Origin: Microbacterium hominis | Lineage (GTDB): Bacteria > Actinomycetota > Actinomycetes > Actinomycetales > Microbacteriaceae | Length of the DNA stretch: 64,000 nt | Direction of reading: 5' to 3' | Assembly: GCF_013282805.1 (NCBI RefSeq) | Contig: NZ_CP054038.1 | Location: 2,046,001-2,110,000, forward strand | Part shown: in pieces, positions 51,424 through 60,908 of the stretch | Numbering within the stretch: the first letter of the stretch is position 1 | Layout: each line of letters starts with the position of its first letter | Made by a program: the position numbers and the translations under genes | Notes under the pieces: model-generated | Databases searched by the model: none | What the model was told of the DNA's origin: nothing | Seen by the model: the letters and a program-made list of their open reading frames with translations, nothing else

Positions 51424-52290
51424 ATGCACCCGAACGACAACCGCACCCCGTACATCCCGAACGCGCAGCCGCACCCGTGGCGGCGCTACGTCGCGGTCGG
51501 CGACTCCTTCACCGAGGGGATCGGCGACCCCGAGCCGTCATCGCCGGGCGGGCACCGCGGGTGGGCGGACCGCGTCGCCGAGGTGCTCTCGGCGTCCGTC
51601 GACGACTTCGCCTACGCCAATCTCGCGATCCGCGGCCGGCTCATCGGTCAGATCGTGGCGGAGCAGCTCGAGCCCGCGCTGGCTCTCAAGCCCGACCTCG
51701 TGACCTTCTCGGCGGGCGGCAACGACGTCATCCGACCCGGGTCCGACCCCGACGCGGTGGCGGAGCAGTTCGAGGACGCCGTGGTGCGCCTCGGGGGCGA
51801 CGGCGCGACGGTGGTGGTCTTCACCGGCATCGACACGAACTTCACGCCGGTGTTCCGCGGCATCCGCGGCAAGGTCGCGATCTACAACGAGAACATCCGC
51901 GCGATCGCCGACAAGTACGACTGCATCGTCGCCGACCAGTGGGCGCTCAAGGAGATCCAGGACATGCGGTTCTTCGACGACGACCGCCTGCACCTGAACC
52001 GGCTGGGCCACCACGAGGTCGCCCGCATGGTGCTGCGCGCGCTCAACGTGCCCAACGACCTGCTCCCGATGCAGCCCGACCCGGTGCCGACGCGCACGTG
52101 GCGCGCGGCGCGCGGCTCCGACCTGGTGTGGGCGCGTGAGTTCCTGATGCCCTGGGTGCTGCGGCGGCTGCGCCACCAGTCCTCCGGCGACGACATCACC
52201 GCCAAGCGCCCGGCCGCGCTGCCCTACACGACCGCTGCGGCCGAGCCGCTGCCGAGGGATGCCGCGCCCGACGCCCCCGCCGGGGACTAG
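51424..52290 (+). CDS. SGNH/GDSL family hydrolase (paralogue)
   Basis: An SGNH-fold esterase of 288 residues. Block I YVAVGDSFTEGIGD carries the serine; TFSAGGNDVIRPG is block III; DDDRLHLNRLGHHEVARM holds the Asp-x-x-His pair. It matches the protein at 18913-19674 along most of its length but has a longer N-terminus (MHPNDNRTPYIPNAQPHPW) and tail. No signal peptide. ATG 51424 follows CGAGGTAC. It is divergent from the helicase and converges with the RNA methyltransferase gene. Confidence 0.9.
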   Translation: MHPNDNRTPYIPNAQPHPWRRYVAVGDSFTEGIGDPEPSSPGGHRGWADRVAEVLSASVDDFAYANLAIRGRLIGQIVAEQLEPALALKPDLVTFSAGGNDVIRPGSDPDAVAEQFEDAVVRLGGDGATVVVFTGIDTNFTPVFRGIRGKVAIYNENIRAIADKYDCIVADQWALKEIQDMRFFDDDRLHLNRLGHHEVARMVLRALNVPNDLLPMQPDPVPTRTWRAARGSDLVWAREFLMPWVLRRLRHQSSGDDITAKRPAALPYTTAAAEPLPRDAAPDAPAGD

Positions 52291-52302
52291 CCTGCGCTGC
52301 GC

Positions 52303-53112
52303 CTAGCGTCCCGGTCGCAGGGCCCACAGGGCCACCGCGCTGGCGGCGGCCACGTTGAGCGAGTCGACCCCGCCGGCCATCGGGATCGTCACCACCGTGT
52401 CGGCGGCCCGCAGCGCCGCCCGGCTGAGCCCGTCGCCCTCCGAGCCGAAGGCCAGCGCGACGCGATCGTGCCGGGCGTCGGCGAAGGCGTCGAGCGACAC
52501 CGCGTCGTCCGCGAGGGCGAGCGCGGCCAGGGTGAACCCCGCGCGGTGCAGGATGCCGCCCGCGACGTCCCACTCGGGCAGCCGCGTCCACGGCACCTGG
52601 AAGACGGTGCCCATGCTCACCCGCACGCTGCGGCGGTACAGCGGATCCGCACAGCGCGGGGTCACCAGCACCGCGTCGGCGCCGAGGCCCGCCGCCGCCC
52701 GGAAGATCGCGCCGACGTTGGTGTGGTCGACGATGTCCTCGAGCACGACGACCAGTCGCGCGCCCGCGACGACGTCCTCCACAGCCGGGAGCGCCGGCCG
52801 GTGCATCGCGGCGAGCATGCCCCGATGCACGGCGTAGCCGGTCACCCCTTCGGCGACCTCGGCCGGGACCACGTACACCGGCACCTCGGGCACCCCGGCG
52901 AGCAGCCGCTCGGCATCGGGGAGCCACCGCTCCTGGGCCAGCACCGAGCGCGGGCGGTGCCCCGCGCGCAGCGCCCTTTCGAGCACTTTGGCGCTCTCGG
53001 CCATGTAGAGCCCGCCCTCGGGCTCGATCACGCGCCGCAGGGCGACATCGGTGAGATCCCGGTAGTCCCGCAGCCGCTCATCGGCGGCGTCGGCGATCGG
53101 CACGATCGACAT
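52303..53112 (-). CDS. SpoU/TrmH-type RNA methyltransferase
   Basis: A SPOUT-class RNA 2'-O-methyltransferase of 269 residues. The N-terminal substrate-binding domain (DYRDLTDVALRRVIEPEGGLYMAES) resembles TsnR/RlmB proteins. The knotted SPOUT domain has motif 1 DIVDHTNVGAIFRAAAGLG, motif 2 ALAFGSEGDGLS and motif 3 IPMAGGVDSLNVAAASAVAL. The RNA target (23S rRNA or tRNA) is not determinable. ATG 53112 has GGAGGT upstream. Its promoter region is shared with the divergent sirtuin gene. Confidence 0.93.
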   Translation of the reverse strand: MSIVPIADAADERLRDYRDLTDVALRRVIEPEGGLYMAESAKVLERALRAGHRPRSVLAQERWLPDAERLLAGVPEVPVYVVPAEVAEGVTGYAVHRGMLAAMHRPALPAVEDVVAGARLVVVLEDIVDHTNVGAIFRAAAGLGADAVLVTPRCADPLYRRSVRVSMGTVFQVPWTRLPEWDVAGGILHRAGFTLAALALADDAVSLDAFADARHDRVALAFGSEGDGLSRAALRAADTVVTIPMAGGVDSLNVAAASAVALWALRPGR

Positions 53113-53212
53113 GTGCACCTCCACCGCCCACTCTCTCAGGTCGGGCGCGGGACGCGCCCGTAACATCCGCGTAAAGCCCGCCCCGTACACTCGCCGACAG
53201 AGGAGGTGCCGC

Positions 53213-54064
53213 GTGACGATCACGACCGAGCTCGCGCCCGAGACCGCCGACGGCATCGCCCGCGCGGTGGACGTTCTCGCCGGCCGCCGCATCGCCGTGC
53301 TCACCGGCGCCGGCATCTCCACCGACTCCGGCATCCCCGACTACCGCGGTCAGGGCGCGCCCGTGCGCACGCCGATGACCGTGGACCAGTTCCTCGGGAC
53401 CGATGCCGCCCGCCGCCGGTACTGGGTGGGCAGCCACCTGGGCTGGCGCTCGTTCGCCGGGGCGGCGCCCAACGCGGGCCATCGGGCCCTGGCCGACCTC
53501 GAGTCCCGCGGCATCGCGCGCGGCGTGGTCACCCAGAACGTCGACGGACTGCATGTGCGCGCCGGCAGCCGGCGGGTCGTGGAGCTGCACGGCACCATGC
53601 GGCGCGTCTTCTGCACCCAGTGCGGCCAGGTGTTCGACCGCCGCGATCTCGCGGTGCGCGTCGAGGCCGACAACCCCTGGATCGCCGTGCCCGACGCGGT
53701 GGCGCTCGGACCCGACGGCGACGTGCTGCCCGAGAGCACCGACGGCTTCGTCGTGCCGACGTGCAGCGTCTGCAGCGGCGTCCTCAAGCCCGACGTCGTG
53801 TTCTTCGGCGAGTTCATCCCGGCCGAGAAGTTCCGTGAGGCGGAGCAGCTGGTCCACACCAGCGACGCGCTCGTGATCGCCGGCTCGTCGCTGGTCGTCA
53901 ACTCCGGCATCCGGCTGCTCGAGCGCGCGCGCCGTCGGCGCCTGCCGGTGGTGATCGTCAATCGGGGCGCGACGCGCGCCGACGCCCGCGCGACCGTGAA
54001 GATCGACGCCGGCACCAGCGAGGTGCTGGGCGCGATCGCGGCTCAGCTCCCGGCGGTCGGGTGA
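53213..54064 (+). CDS. NAD-dependent protein deacylase, Sir2 family
   Basis: A sirtuin that removes acyl groups from protein lysines using NAD+. The product has 283 residues: GAGISTDSGIPDYRGQ binds NAD, TQNVDGLH and VELHGTMRRVFC carry the conserved Asp and catalytic His, and Cys pairs CTQC and CSVC form the zinc ribbon. A stretch between the zinc pairs (about 145-180) is longer than in E. coli CobB. GTG 53213 has AGAGGAGG seven bases upstream. Followed by an independently promoted phosphatase. Confidence 0.93.
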   Translation: MTITTELAPETADGIARAVDVLAGRRIAVLTGAGISTDSGIPDYRGQGAPVRTPMTVDQFLGTDAARRRYWVGSHLGWRSFAGAAPNAGHRALADLESRGIARGVVTQNVDGLHVRAGSRRVVELHGTMRRVFCTQCGQVFDRRDLAVRVEADNPWIAVPDAVALGPDGDVLPESTDGFVVPTCSVCSGVLKPDVVFFGEFIPAEKFREAEQLVHTSDALVIAGSSLVVNSGIRLLERARRRRLPVVIVNRGATRADARATVKIDAGTSEVLGAIAAQLPAVG

Positions 54065-54108
54065 CCGCCGTCCACCGGCCGTTCAGCCTTCTCCCCCCGG
54101 GCGCCGCG

Positions 54109-54114
54109 TAGGCT
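54109..54114 (+). promoter_or_regulatory. -10 box (TAGGCT) for the histidine phosphatase
   Basis: TAGGCT, eight bases, then GTG 54123; consistent with a leaderless or nearly leaderless transcript. Confidence 0.45.
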
Positions 54115-54122
54115 GGTCGACC

Positions 54123-54725
54123 GTGACCGTCCTCACCCTCATCCGCCACGGCGAGACCGACTGGAACCGCGACCGACGAATCCAGGGGTCGACGGACATC
54201 CCCCTCAACGACACCGGACGCGCGCAGGCGCGCGCTGCCGCGGCGGCGCTTCGGGACACCCTGGATCTGACGCAGCCGGTGTCGGTGGTCGCCAGCGATC
54301 TGTCGCGCGCGGCGGAGACGGCCGCGATCATCGCCCACGAGCTGGGCCTCGACGCGCCCGCGCTCACCCCGGCACTGCGCGAGCGCTCCTACGGCGTGGC
54401 CGAGGGCATGGATATCGCGCAGTTCCGCGCGGAATACGGCGAGACCTGGGCGCGCGCGGTGCCGGGCGCAGAGACGCTGCCGGACCTTCGCGCCCGTGGG
54501 CTGGCGGCCCTCGAGCGCGCGGTCGCCGACGTGCGCCGGCAGACGGCGCCTGCGGCCGCGTCGCTGATCGTCGTCGCTCACGGCGGGCTGATCCGCGAGC
54601 TCATCGCACACGCCTCGGGCGGCGCGCTTCCGCTCGCAGGTGAGCGCCTGCAGAACGGCTCCGCCCACACGATGCTCTACGAGCGCGAGCGTCTGCGCCT
54701 GCTCTCCTACGCCGGCGTCGCCTGA
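54123..54725 (+). CDS. Histidine phosphatase family protein (phosphoglycerate mutase-like)
   Basis: A 200-residue member of the histidine phosphatase (PGAM-like) superfamily. The phospho-acceptor histidine is in LTLIRHGETDWNRDRRIQG; the second active-site His is in VAHGGLIREL; RERSYGVAEGMD carries the proton-donor Glu. Too short for a true glycolytic mutase, so a broad phosphatase is likely. Its last codons (GVA-stop) form the first copy of a 22-bp tandem repeat shared with the convergent lyase gene. Confidence 0.9.
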   Translation: MTVLTLIRHGETDWNRDRRIQGSTDIPLNDTGRAQARAAAAALRDTLDLTQPVSVVASDLSRAAETAAIIAHELGLDAPALTPALRERSYGVAEGMDIAQFRAEYGETWARAVPGAETLPDLRARGLAALERAVADVRRQTAPAAASLIVVAHGGLIRELIAHASGGALPLAGERLQNGSAHTMLYERERLRLLSYAGVA

Positions 54726-54779
54726 TTCAGCCCCCGGCGTCGCCTGATTCAGCCCCCGGGTTCACCTGATTCAGCCCCC
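54714..54779. repeat. 22-bp tandem triplication over convergent stop codons
   Basis: Three consecutive 22-base units (54714-54735, 54736-54757, 54758-54779), each containing CCTGATTCAGCCCCC. Units 1 and 2 are identical; unit 3 differs at three bases in its first seven. Unit 1 contains the TGA of the phosphatase gene and unit 3 the TCA (minus-strand TGA) of the lyase gene. Confidence 0.9.
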
Positions 54780-55577
54780 GGCGCGACGCAGCAGCGCGCG
54801 CGCGTGCCGCAGCACGGGCTCGTCGACCATGCGCCCCTCGTGGGCGAAGACCCCCCGCTCGGCCTGTGCCGCCGCGAGCACCCCGCGCGCCCAGGCGACC
54901 GAGGTCTCGTCGGGGCGATACGCGCCGCGGATGACGGCGACTTGACTCGGGTGGATGCAGGCGGTCGCGGCGAATCCCGAGGCCGCCGCGTCGGCGGCCT
55001 CGGCCGCGAGGCCCGCGGAGTCGCCGATGTCGAGGTGCACTGCGTCGATCGCGGCCTTGCCGCGCGCCGCGGCGGCCAGCAGCACGCGGGAGCGCGCGTA
55101 GCGCGCGACGTCGCGGTACCGCCCGTTCGCGGCACGGCTGGAGGTGCCGCCGATACTGGCGACCAGGTCTTCGGCACCCCACATGAGCGCCGACACGTTC
55201 TCGAGCGCCGCAATGCGATCGGCCTGGGCGATGCCCTTGGCCGTCTCGCACAGTGCGACGAGTTCGAACCGGGCATCGACGCGGGCGAGGCGCTTCGGCG
55301 ACTGGGCCTTCGCGATCATGATGCGGCGGTAGTCGGTCTGCGACAGCGTCGACAGGTCGGAGACGAACTCCTCTGACTCGGGAGGGTTGACGCGCACGAT
55401 GACGCGTGCAGGATCGAGCTCCGAGTCGATGATTGCGCCCCGCGCGGCCGTCTTGTCGGCGGCGGCGACGGCGTCCTCGAGGTCGAGGATCACCGCGTCC
55501 GCACGATCGAGCGCCTTCGCGAAGCGCTCCGGACGGTCTGCCGGGCAGAACAGGAGGGCGGGTCCGAGATCGAACAT
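54771..55577 (-). CDS. citE: HpcH/HpaI aldolase/citrate lyase family protein (CitE-like)
   Basis: A CoA-ester lyase of 268 residues related to the citrate lyase beta subunit and to mycobacterial CitE (Rv2498c), which acts on beta-hydroxyacyl-CoA esters such as methylmalyl-CoA or HMG-CoA analogues. FCPADRPERFAKALDRADAV is the N-terminal arginine segment; VILDLEDAVAAADKTAAR and MWGAEDLVASIGG carry the metal-binding Asp/Glu residues. No citrate lyase alpha or gamma genes are present, so it is not a citrate lyase complex. ATG 55577 overlaps the MaoC stop by one base; last gene of the branched-chain acyl-CoA operon. Confidence 0.9.
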   Translation of the reverse strand: MFDLGPALLFCPADRPERFAKALDRADAVILDLEDAVAAADKTAARGAIIDSELDPARVIVRVNPPESEEFVSDLSTLSQTDYRRIMIAKAQSPKRLARVDARFELVALCETAKGIAQADRIAALENVSALMWGAEDLVASIGGTSSRAANGRYRDVARYARSRVLLAAAARGKAAIDAVHLDIGDSAGLAAEAADAAASGFAATACIHPSQVAVIRGAYRPDETSVAWARGVLAAAQAERGVFAHEGRMVDEPVLRHARALLRRAGG

Positions 55578-56089
55578 CACGCGGATCCCTCGGGTGCGGC
55601 ATCCCGGCACCACATCAGGGCCACGCGGGTGGCGACGGCGACGACGACGTCGTCCTGGTTGCGGCCCGTGTGGCGGAGGGTCGCGATGCCCTGCCCCGGC
55701 CGCGACGCCGACAGTCTCATGTCCACGATCTCCGTCTCGACGTACAGGGTGTCGCCGTGGAACAGCGGCGCCGGGAACGACACATCGCTCAGACCGAGCT
55801 GGGCGACGAGCGTGCCCTGCGTGAGCTGGGTCACCGAGGCGCCGACCATCGTGGACAGCGTCCACATCGAGTTCATGAGGCGTCGGCCGAACGGCTGCGT
55901 CGCCGAGTACGCCGCGTCGAGGTGCAGCGCCTGCGTGTTCATGGTGACCGAGGAGAACAGCACGTTGTCGGCCTCGGTGGCGGTGCGGCCCGGGCGGTGG
56001 AGATACCGCTGACCGACCTCGAGCTCGTCGAAGTAGCGTCCGCGCTGGACGATTCCGCCGGCCGCGTCGGTGTCGGGCATGTCCTTCAC
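55577..56089 (-). CDS. MaoC family dehydratase
   Basis: A hotdog-fold (R)-enoyl-CoA hydratase-like protein of 170 residues. The hydratase-2 motif region is visible as NTQALHLDAAYSATQPFGRRLMNS (conserved Asp and His), followed by VSFPAPLFHGDTLYVETEI. GTG 56089 overlaps the stop of the acyl-CoA dehydrogenase by four bases; ATG 56080 is an alternative. In M. tuberculosis the equivalent gene (Rv2499c) lies between citE and fadE19 in the same order, so the unit is conserved. Confidence 0.9.
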   Translation of the reverse strand: MKDMPDTDAAGGIVQRGRYFDELEVGQRYLHRPGRTATEADNVLFSSVTMNTQALHLDAAYSATQPFGRRLMNSMWTLSTMVGASVTQLTQGTLVAQLGLSDVSFPAPLFHGDTLYVETEIVDMRLSASRPGQGIATLRHTGRNQDDVVVAVATRVALMWCRDAAPEGSA

Positions 56090-57249
56090 GCTACCCCCAG
56101 CGCGCGGGCGATCACGAGCAGCTGCACTTCGCTCGTCCCCTCGCCGATCTCGAGGATCTTCGAGTCGCGATAGTGCCGCGCGACGGGGTACTCGTTCATG
56201 AAGCCGTTGCCGCCGAACACCTGCGTGGCATCGCGCGCGTTGTCCATCGCGGCATCGCTCGCGGTGAGCTTGGCCAGGGCAGCCTCGGTCTTGAAGGGCT
56301 TGCCCGCGTCGCGCAGCCGCGCCGCGTGATGCCAGGCGAGCCGGGCGACGTGCACGCGCTGGTGCATGCGGGCCAGGAGGAACTGGATGCTCTGGCGGGT
56401 CGCGAGCGCCTCGCCGAACACCGTGCGCGAGCGCGCGTAGTCGACGGCTGCCTCCAGGCACCCCTCGGCGGCGCCGGTCGACAGCGCGGCGATCGCGATG
56501 CGCCCCTCATCGAGGATGTGGAGGAAGTTCGCGAATCCCCGGCCGCGCGCGCCGAGCAGGTTCGCCTCGGGCACGCGGGCGTCGCGGAAGGTGAGCGGGT
56601 GGGTGTCGGAGGCGTGCCAGCCGACCTTGTCGTAGGGCGGCTCGACCGTGAACCCGGGGGTCCCGGTGGGCACGATGATGGTCGAGATCTGCTTGCCGCG
56701 CTCGTCTTCGCCCGTGACGGCCGTGACGGTCACGAAGCGGGTGATGTCGGTACCCGAGTTCGTGATGAACTGCTTGGAGCCGTTCACGACCCACTCGCCC
56801 GCGTCGAGCCGTGCCGTGGTGCGGGTGGCGCCCGCGTCGGAGCCCGCTTCGGGCTCGGTCAGGCCGAAGCCGGCCAGAGCGCGACCGGCGAGCAGGTCGG
56901 GCAGCAGCTCCCGCTTCTGCTCCTCGGTGCCGAACCGGAACACGGGCATCGCGCCCAGGCTCACGCCGGCCTCGAGGGTGATGGCGATCGACTGGTCGAC
57001 GCGTCCGAGCGCCTCGATCGCCAGGCACAGCGCGAAGTAGTCGCCGCCCTGTCCCCCGTACTCCTCCGGGAAGGGCAGGCCGAACAGGCCCATCTCCCCC
57101 ATCTGGGCGACCACGTCCATCGGGAGGGTCTTGGTGCGATCGGCCTCGTAGGCGACCGGTGCGACGACGTCGTCGGCGAAGGCGCGTACCAGGCCGGCCA
57201 GCTCGCGCTCCTCGTCGGTGAGGTCGTAGGTGTCGTAACGGGTGTCCAT
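56086..57249 (-). CDS. Acyl-CoA dehydrogenase (FadE19/isovaleryl-CoA dehydrogenase type)
   Basis: An FAD-dependent acyl-CoA dehydrogenase of 387 residues, introducing the 2,3 double bond in a short branched acyl-CoA. The flavin-binding FGLTEPEAGSDAGATRTTA and WVVNGSKQFITNSG segments are present; YRDSKILEIGEGTSEVQLLV is the C-terminal signature. Its context (MCC-type carboxylase, MaoC, CitE, BCKDH) suggests isovaleryl-CoA or a related acyl-CoA as substrate. The glutamate at position 370 is the usual catalytic base position of straight-chain enzymes; mammalian isovaleryl-CoA dehydrogenase has its base elsewhere, so exact specificity is open. Confidence 0.92.
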   Translation of the reverse strand: MDTRYDTYDLTDEERELAGLVRAFADDVVAPVAYEADRTKTLPMDVVAQMGEMGLFGLPFPEEYGGQGGDYFALCLAIEALGRVDQSIAITLEAGVSLGAMPVFRFGTEEQKRELLPDLLAGRALAGFGLTEPEAGSDAGATRTTARLDAGEWVVNGSKQFITNSGTDITRFVTVTAVTGEDERGKQISTIIVPTGTPGFTVEPPYDKVGWHASDTHPLTFRDARVPEANLLGARGRGFANFLHILDEGRIAIAALSTGAAEGCLEAAVDYARSRTVFGEALATRQSIQFLLARMHQRVHVARLAWHHAARLRDAGKPFKTEAALAKLTASDAAMDNARDATQVFGGNGFMNEYPVARHYRDSKILEIGEGTSEVQLLVIARALGVA

Positions 57250-57266
57250 TGTGCGATCCCTCGGGG

Positions 57267-59240
57267 TCAGGAGGCGGGGGTGGATGCCGGGGCGGCGGGG
57301 TCTGCGGAGGGCGGTGCGACGTGGGCGAGCACCTGGTCGCGGCGCACCTGGGCGCCGACCGGGGTGTCGAGGCGCACGATCCCGTCGTGAGGGGCCACCA
57401 CGGGGTGCTCCATCTTCATCGCCTCGATGGTGAGGATGCGGTCGCCGGCGCTCACGGCGTCGCCGTCGCCGACGTGCACCGCGACGACCGCTCCGGGCAT
57501 GGGGGCGCGCAGGTCCGGATCGGCGGCGGCCTCCACCCGCGCGCGCGCCGCGAGGCGCGCCGCCGTCGCCGCGCTACGGGTGAGGGGCCGGAGCCGTCGC
57601 GCGGTCCCGCCGTCGTGCACCCACACCGTGCCGTCGCCGCCGGTCGCGCTCTCGTGGGCGGCGTCGCCGCCGGGCCGGTCCGGGGCGGGCACGACGTCGT
57701 GCACGACGCCGGTCACGGCATCCTGCAGGTGCACGCGCGCGGGCACCGGCTCGGCGCCCAGACGCCAGCCCGATCCCGACGACCACAGCGCGCCGACCCG
57801 CGTCGCACCCGACATCGCCGGCCTCGCCGCGCATGCGGCCGCCGCCAGCGCACCGGGTGAGGGAGCGGGGGCCGCGTAGGGCGGCAGCCGGTCGATGAGG
57901 CCCGTGTCGAGCTCGCCACGGCGCACCCGGTCGTCGGCCAGGAGCGCGCGGAGGAATCCGATGTTCGTCTCGAGCCCGAGCAGCACGGTGTGCGCGAGCG
58001 CGTCGTCGAGCCCGGCGAGCGCCTCCGCGCGGTCGGAGCCCGACGCGATGACCTTGGCGATCATCGGGTCGTAGTCGGCGGTGACGACGCTGCCGGTCTC
58101 GACGGCGCCGTCGGTGCGGGCGCTGCGCGGTGCCCGCCACCTCAGCACCTCTCCCGTGTCGGGGAGGAAGCCGCGCGCGGGATCTTCCGCGTAGACGCGG
58201 GCCTCGACGGCGTGGCCGCGGAGCACGATGTCGTCCTGCACCAGCGCGAGGGGCTCGCCCGCCGCGATCCACAGCTGCTGCTCGACGAGGTCGACGCCGG
58301 TCACGATCTCGGTGACGGGGTGCTCCACCTGCAGGCGGGTGTTCATCTCGATGAAGAAGAACTCCTCGGGGCGGTCGCCGGCGACGAGGAACTCGACGGT
58401 TCCCGCACCCCGGTAGGCGACCGACGCGGCGGCGGCGCACGCGGCGGCCCCCAGTCGGGCGCGCGTCGTGGCGTCGATCACTGGCGACGGGGCCTCCTCG
58501 ATGACCTTCTGGTGACGCCGCTGCAGGGTGCACTCGCGCTCACCGAGGTGGATGACCGCGCCGGCCGCGTCGGCGAGCACCTGCACCTCGATATGGCGCG
58601 GGCGCTCGATGAGGCGCTCCAGCAGCAGGGTGTCGTCGCCGAACGAAGCCGCCGCCACCCGGCGGGCGGTCGCCAGTGCCTCGGGCAGCTCCGCGTCCGA
58701 TCGCACGATCTGCATGCCCTTGCCTCCGCCGCCTGCGGAGGGCTTGACCAGCAGCGGGAAGCCCGTCGCCGCCGCGTGCGCGGCGATCTCGTCGTCGGTC
58801 ATCCCGACGGCGCTGAACCCGGGGACGGTGGGCACGCCGTGCGCGGCCACGTGCTCCTTGGCCCGGATCTTGTCGCCCATCACCTCGAGCGCGCGCTCTC
58901 CGGGGCCGATGAACGTGATCCCCGCCTCCTCGCACGCCCGGGCGAACGCCGCGTTCTCGGAGAGGAACCCGTAACCCGGATGCACCGCCTGGGCTCCGCT
59001 CGCCTGCGCGGCGGAGACGACGGCCGCGATGTCGAGGTAGGAGGCGGCCGCCGCGGCAGGGCCGATCCGCACCGAGGCATCGGCCTCCCGCACGTGGGGG
59101 GCGTCGGCATCGGCGTCGCTGTAGACGGCGACGGAGCGGATGCCCAGCTTCCGGAGCGTGCGGATGACCCGGCGGGCGATCTCACCGCGGTTGGCGACCA
59201 GGACCGTGTCGAACGGGCGGGACGGAGAGGGCGAAGTCAT
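57267..59240 (-). CDS. Acyl-CoA carboxylase biotin-carrying alpha subunit (AccA1-like)
   Basis: Biotin carboxylase and biotin carrier of a methylcrotonyl-CoA-type carboxylase, 657 residues. The N-terminal ATP-grasp biotin carboxylase (residues 10-460) has [30 protein letters not shown] (ATP loop) and [14 protein letters not shown]; the C-terminal biotinyl domain carries Lys609 in [13 protein letters not shown] 59240 is used here; GTG 59249, overlapping the beta-subunit stop by four bases, would add three residues and is equally plausible. Coupled to the beta subunit and matching mycobacterial AccA1. Confidence 0.94.
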   Translation of the reverse strand: MTSPSPSRPFDTVLVANRGEIARRVIRTLRKLGIRSVAVYSDADADAPHVREADASVRIGPAAAAASYLDIAAVVSAAQASGAQAVHPGYGFLSENAAFARACEEAGITFIGPGERALEVMGDKIRAKEHVAAHGVPTVPGFSAVGMTDDEIAAHAAATGFPLLVKPSAGGGGKGMQIVRSDAELPEALATARRVAAASFGDDTLLLERLIERPRHIEVQVLADAAGAVIHLGERECTLQRRHQKVIEEAPSPVIDATTRARLGAAACAAAASVAYRGAGTVEFLVAGDRPEEFFFIEMNTRLQVEHPVTEIVTGVDLVEQQLWIAAGEPLALVQDDIVLRGHAVEARVYAEDPARGFLPDTGEVLRWRAPRSARTDGAVETGSVVTADYDPMIAKVIASGSDRAEALAGLDDALAHTVLLGLETNIGFLRALLADDRVRRGELDTGLIDRLPPYAAPAPSPGALAAAACAARPAMSGATRVGALWSSGSGWRLGAEPVPARVHLQDAVTGVVHDVVPAPDRPGGDAAHESATGGDGTVWVHDGGTARRLRPLTRSAATAARLAARARVEAAADPDLRAPMPGAVVAVHVGDGDAVSAGDRILTIEAMKMEHPVVAPHDGIVRLDTPVGAQVRRDQVLAHVAPPSADPAAPASTPAS

Positions 59241-59245
59241 GGGGC

Positions 59246-60850
59246 TCACATCCGGAAGACGCCGAAGCGGGGTTCGGGCAGGGGGGTGCGGGAGACGACG
59301 TCGAGGGCGAGCCCGAGCAGATCCCGGGTGTCGGCCGGATCGATCACGCCGTCGTCCCACAGGCGGGCGGTGGCGTAGTACGGGCTGCCCTGCTCGTCGT
59401 AGCGCGCGCGGATGCCGTCCTCGAAAGCGGCCCGGTCGGCGGCAACCCATTCCTCGCCCCGGCCGGCGAGCTGGTCGGCCTTCACCGTGGAGAGCACCGA
59501 CGCCGCCTGCGGCCCGCCCATCACCGAGATGCGGCTGGCGGGCCAGGTCCACAGGAACCGCGGCGAGTACGCACGCCCGCACATCGAGTAGTTTCCGGCG
59601 CCGAACGACCCGCCGATGACGACGGTGAGCTTGGGCACGCGGGTGGTGGCCACGGCGGTCACCATCTTCGCGCCGTCCTTCGCGATGCCGCCGGCCTCGG
59701 CGTCGCGGCCGACCATGAAGCCGGAGATGTTCTGGAGGAACAGCAGGGGGATGCCGCGCTGGTCGCACAGCTCGATGAAGTGGGCGCCTTTCTGGGCGGA
59801 CTCGCTGAACAGCACGCCGTTGTTGGCCACGATGCCCACGGGGTGGCCGTGGATCCGGGCGAACCCGGTGACGAGCGTGTCGCCGTACTCGCGCTTGAAC
59901 TCGTGCAGGGCGCTGTCGTCGACCAGTCGCGCGATCACCTCGCGCACGTCGTAGGGCTGGTTCACATCGACCGGCACGGCGCCGTACAGATCGCGCGGAT
60001 CGACGGCGGGCGGCGACGAGGCGACGACCTCCCACGCGGGTTCGGCCGGCGGCGGAAGCGTCGCGACGATGTCCCGCACGATCTCCAGGGCGTGCTCGTC
60101 GTCTTCGGCGAGGTGGTCGACCACCCCCGAGCGGCGGGCGTGGAGCTCTCCCCCGCCGAGCTCCTCCGCCGTGACCACTTCGCCGATCGCCGCCTTCACC
60201 AGCGGCGGGCCGCCGAGGAAGATGGTGCCCTGGTTGCGCACGATCACGGTCTCATCGCTCATCGCGGGCACGTACGCGCCGCCGGCGGTGCACGATCCGA
60301 GCACCGCCGCGATCTGCGGGACGCCGTCGGCGGAAAGTCGGGCCTGGTTGTAGAAGATGCGGCCGAAGTGGTCGCGGTCGGGGAAGACCTCGTCCTGCAT
60401 CGGCAGGAACGCGCCGCCGGAGTCGACCAGGTAGACGCACGGCAGTCGGTTCTCGAGCGCGATCTCCTGGGCGCGCAGGTGTTTTTTCACCGTCATCGGG
60501 AAGTAGGTGCCGCCCTTGACGGTCGGATCGTTGCACACGACCATCACGTGCCGGCCGTGGACGAGCCCGATGCCGGCGATCACACCCGCCGCCGGCGCTT
60601 CCCCGTCGTAGAGTCCGTCCGCCGCCAGCGGCGCCACCTCGACGAAGGGACTGCCCTCGTCGAGCAGCCGCGCCACCCGATCCCGTGGCAGGAGCTTGCC
60701 GCGGGCGACGTGGCGCTCGCGGGACGCGGCGGGCCCGCCGAGGGATGCCGCGGCGAGCCGCTCACGCAGATCGGCGGCCAGGGCCGCCTGGGCCTCGCGG
60801 GCGCGGGCGAAGGCGTCGTCGTGCGACAGCGCGGTCTGCAGCGTGCTCAT
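59246..60850 (-). CDS. Acyl-CoA carboxylase carboxyltransferase beta subunit (AccD1/MccB-like)
   Basis: Carboxyltransferase of the biotin-dependent carboxylase, 534 residues, transferring CO2 from biotin to the acyl-CoA (3-methylcrotonyl-CoA if the context is read correctly). Two crotonase-fold halves are visible, with [21 protein letters not shown] (oxyanion loop) near 170 and [21 protein letters not shown] near 400. First gene of the minus-strand operon; ATG 60850 has GGAGATCTC upstream. The 104-bp space to the divergent tetR holds palindromic operator-like sites. Confidence 0.94.
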   Translation of the reverse strand: MSTLQTALSHDDAFARAREAQAALAADLRERLAAASLGGPAASRERHVARGKLLPRDRVARLLDEGSPFVEVAPLAADGLYDGEAPAAGVIAGIGLVHGRHVMVVCNDPTVKGGTYFPMTVKKHLRAQEIALENRLPCVYLVDSGGAFLPMQDEVFPDRDHFGRIFYNQARLSADGVPQIAAVLGSCTAGGAYVPAMSDETVIVRNQGTIFLGGPPLVKAAIGEVVTAEELGGGELHARRSGVVDHLAEDDEHALEIVRDIVATLPPPAEPAWEVVASSPPAVDPRDLYGAVPVDVNQPYDVREVIARLVDDSALHEFKREYGDTLVTGFARIHGHPVGIVANNGVLFSESAQKGAHFIELCDQRGIPLLFLQNISGFMVGRDAEAGGIAKDGAKMVTAVATTRVPKLTVVIGGSFGAGNYSMCGRAYSPRFLWTWPASRISVMGGPQAASVLSTVKADQLAGRGEEWVAADRAAFEDGIRARYDEQGSPYYATARLWDDGVIDPADTRDLLGLALDVVSRTPLPEPRFGVFRM

Positions 60851-60908
60851 GAGATCTCCGTCGACGTCACGATCGGATCACGCCGGTTGTCGCGGCGGGA
60901 TCGCTCCG

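Noticed and set aside
54714..54779. Considered as a small CRISPR array
   Set aside because: The units are directly adjacent with no spacers and no cas genes are nearby; it is a simple tandem triplication.
54771..55577. Annotation as the beta subunit of a citrate lyase complex
   Set aside because: No alpha, gamma or accessory citrate lyase genes are present; context and family favour a stand-alone CoA-ester lyase in branched-chain acyl-CoA breakdown.
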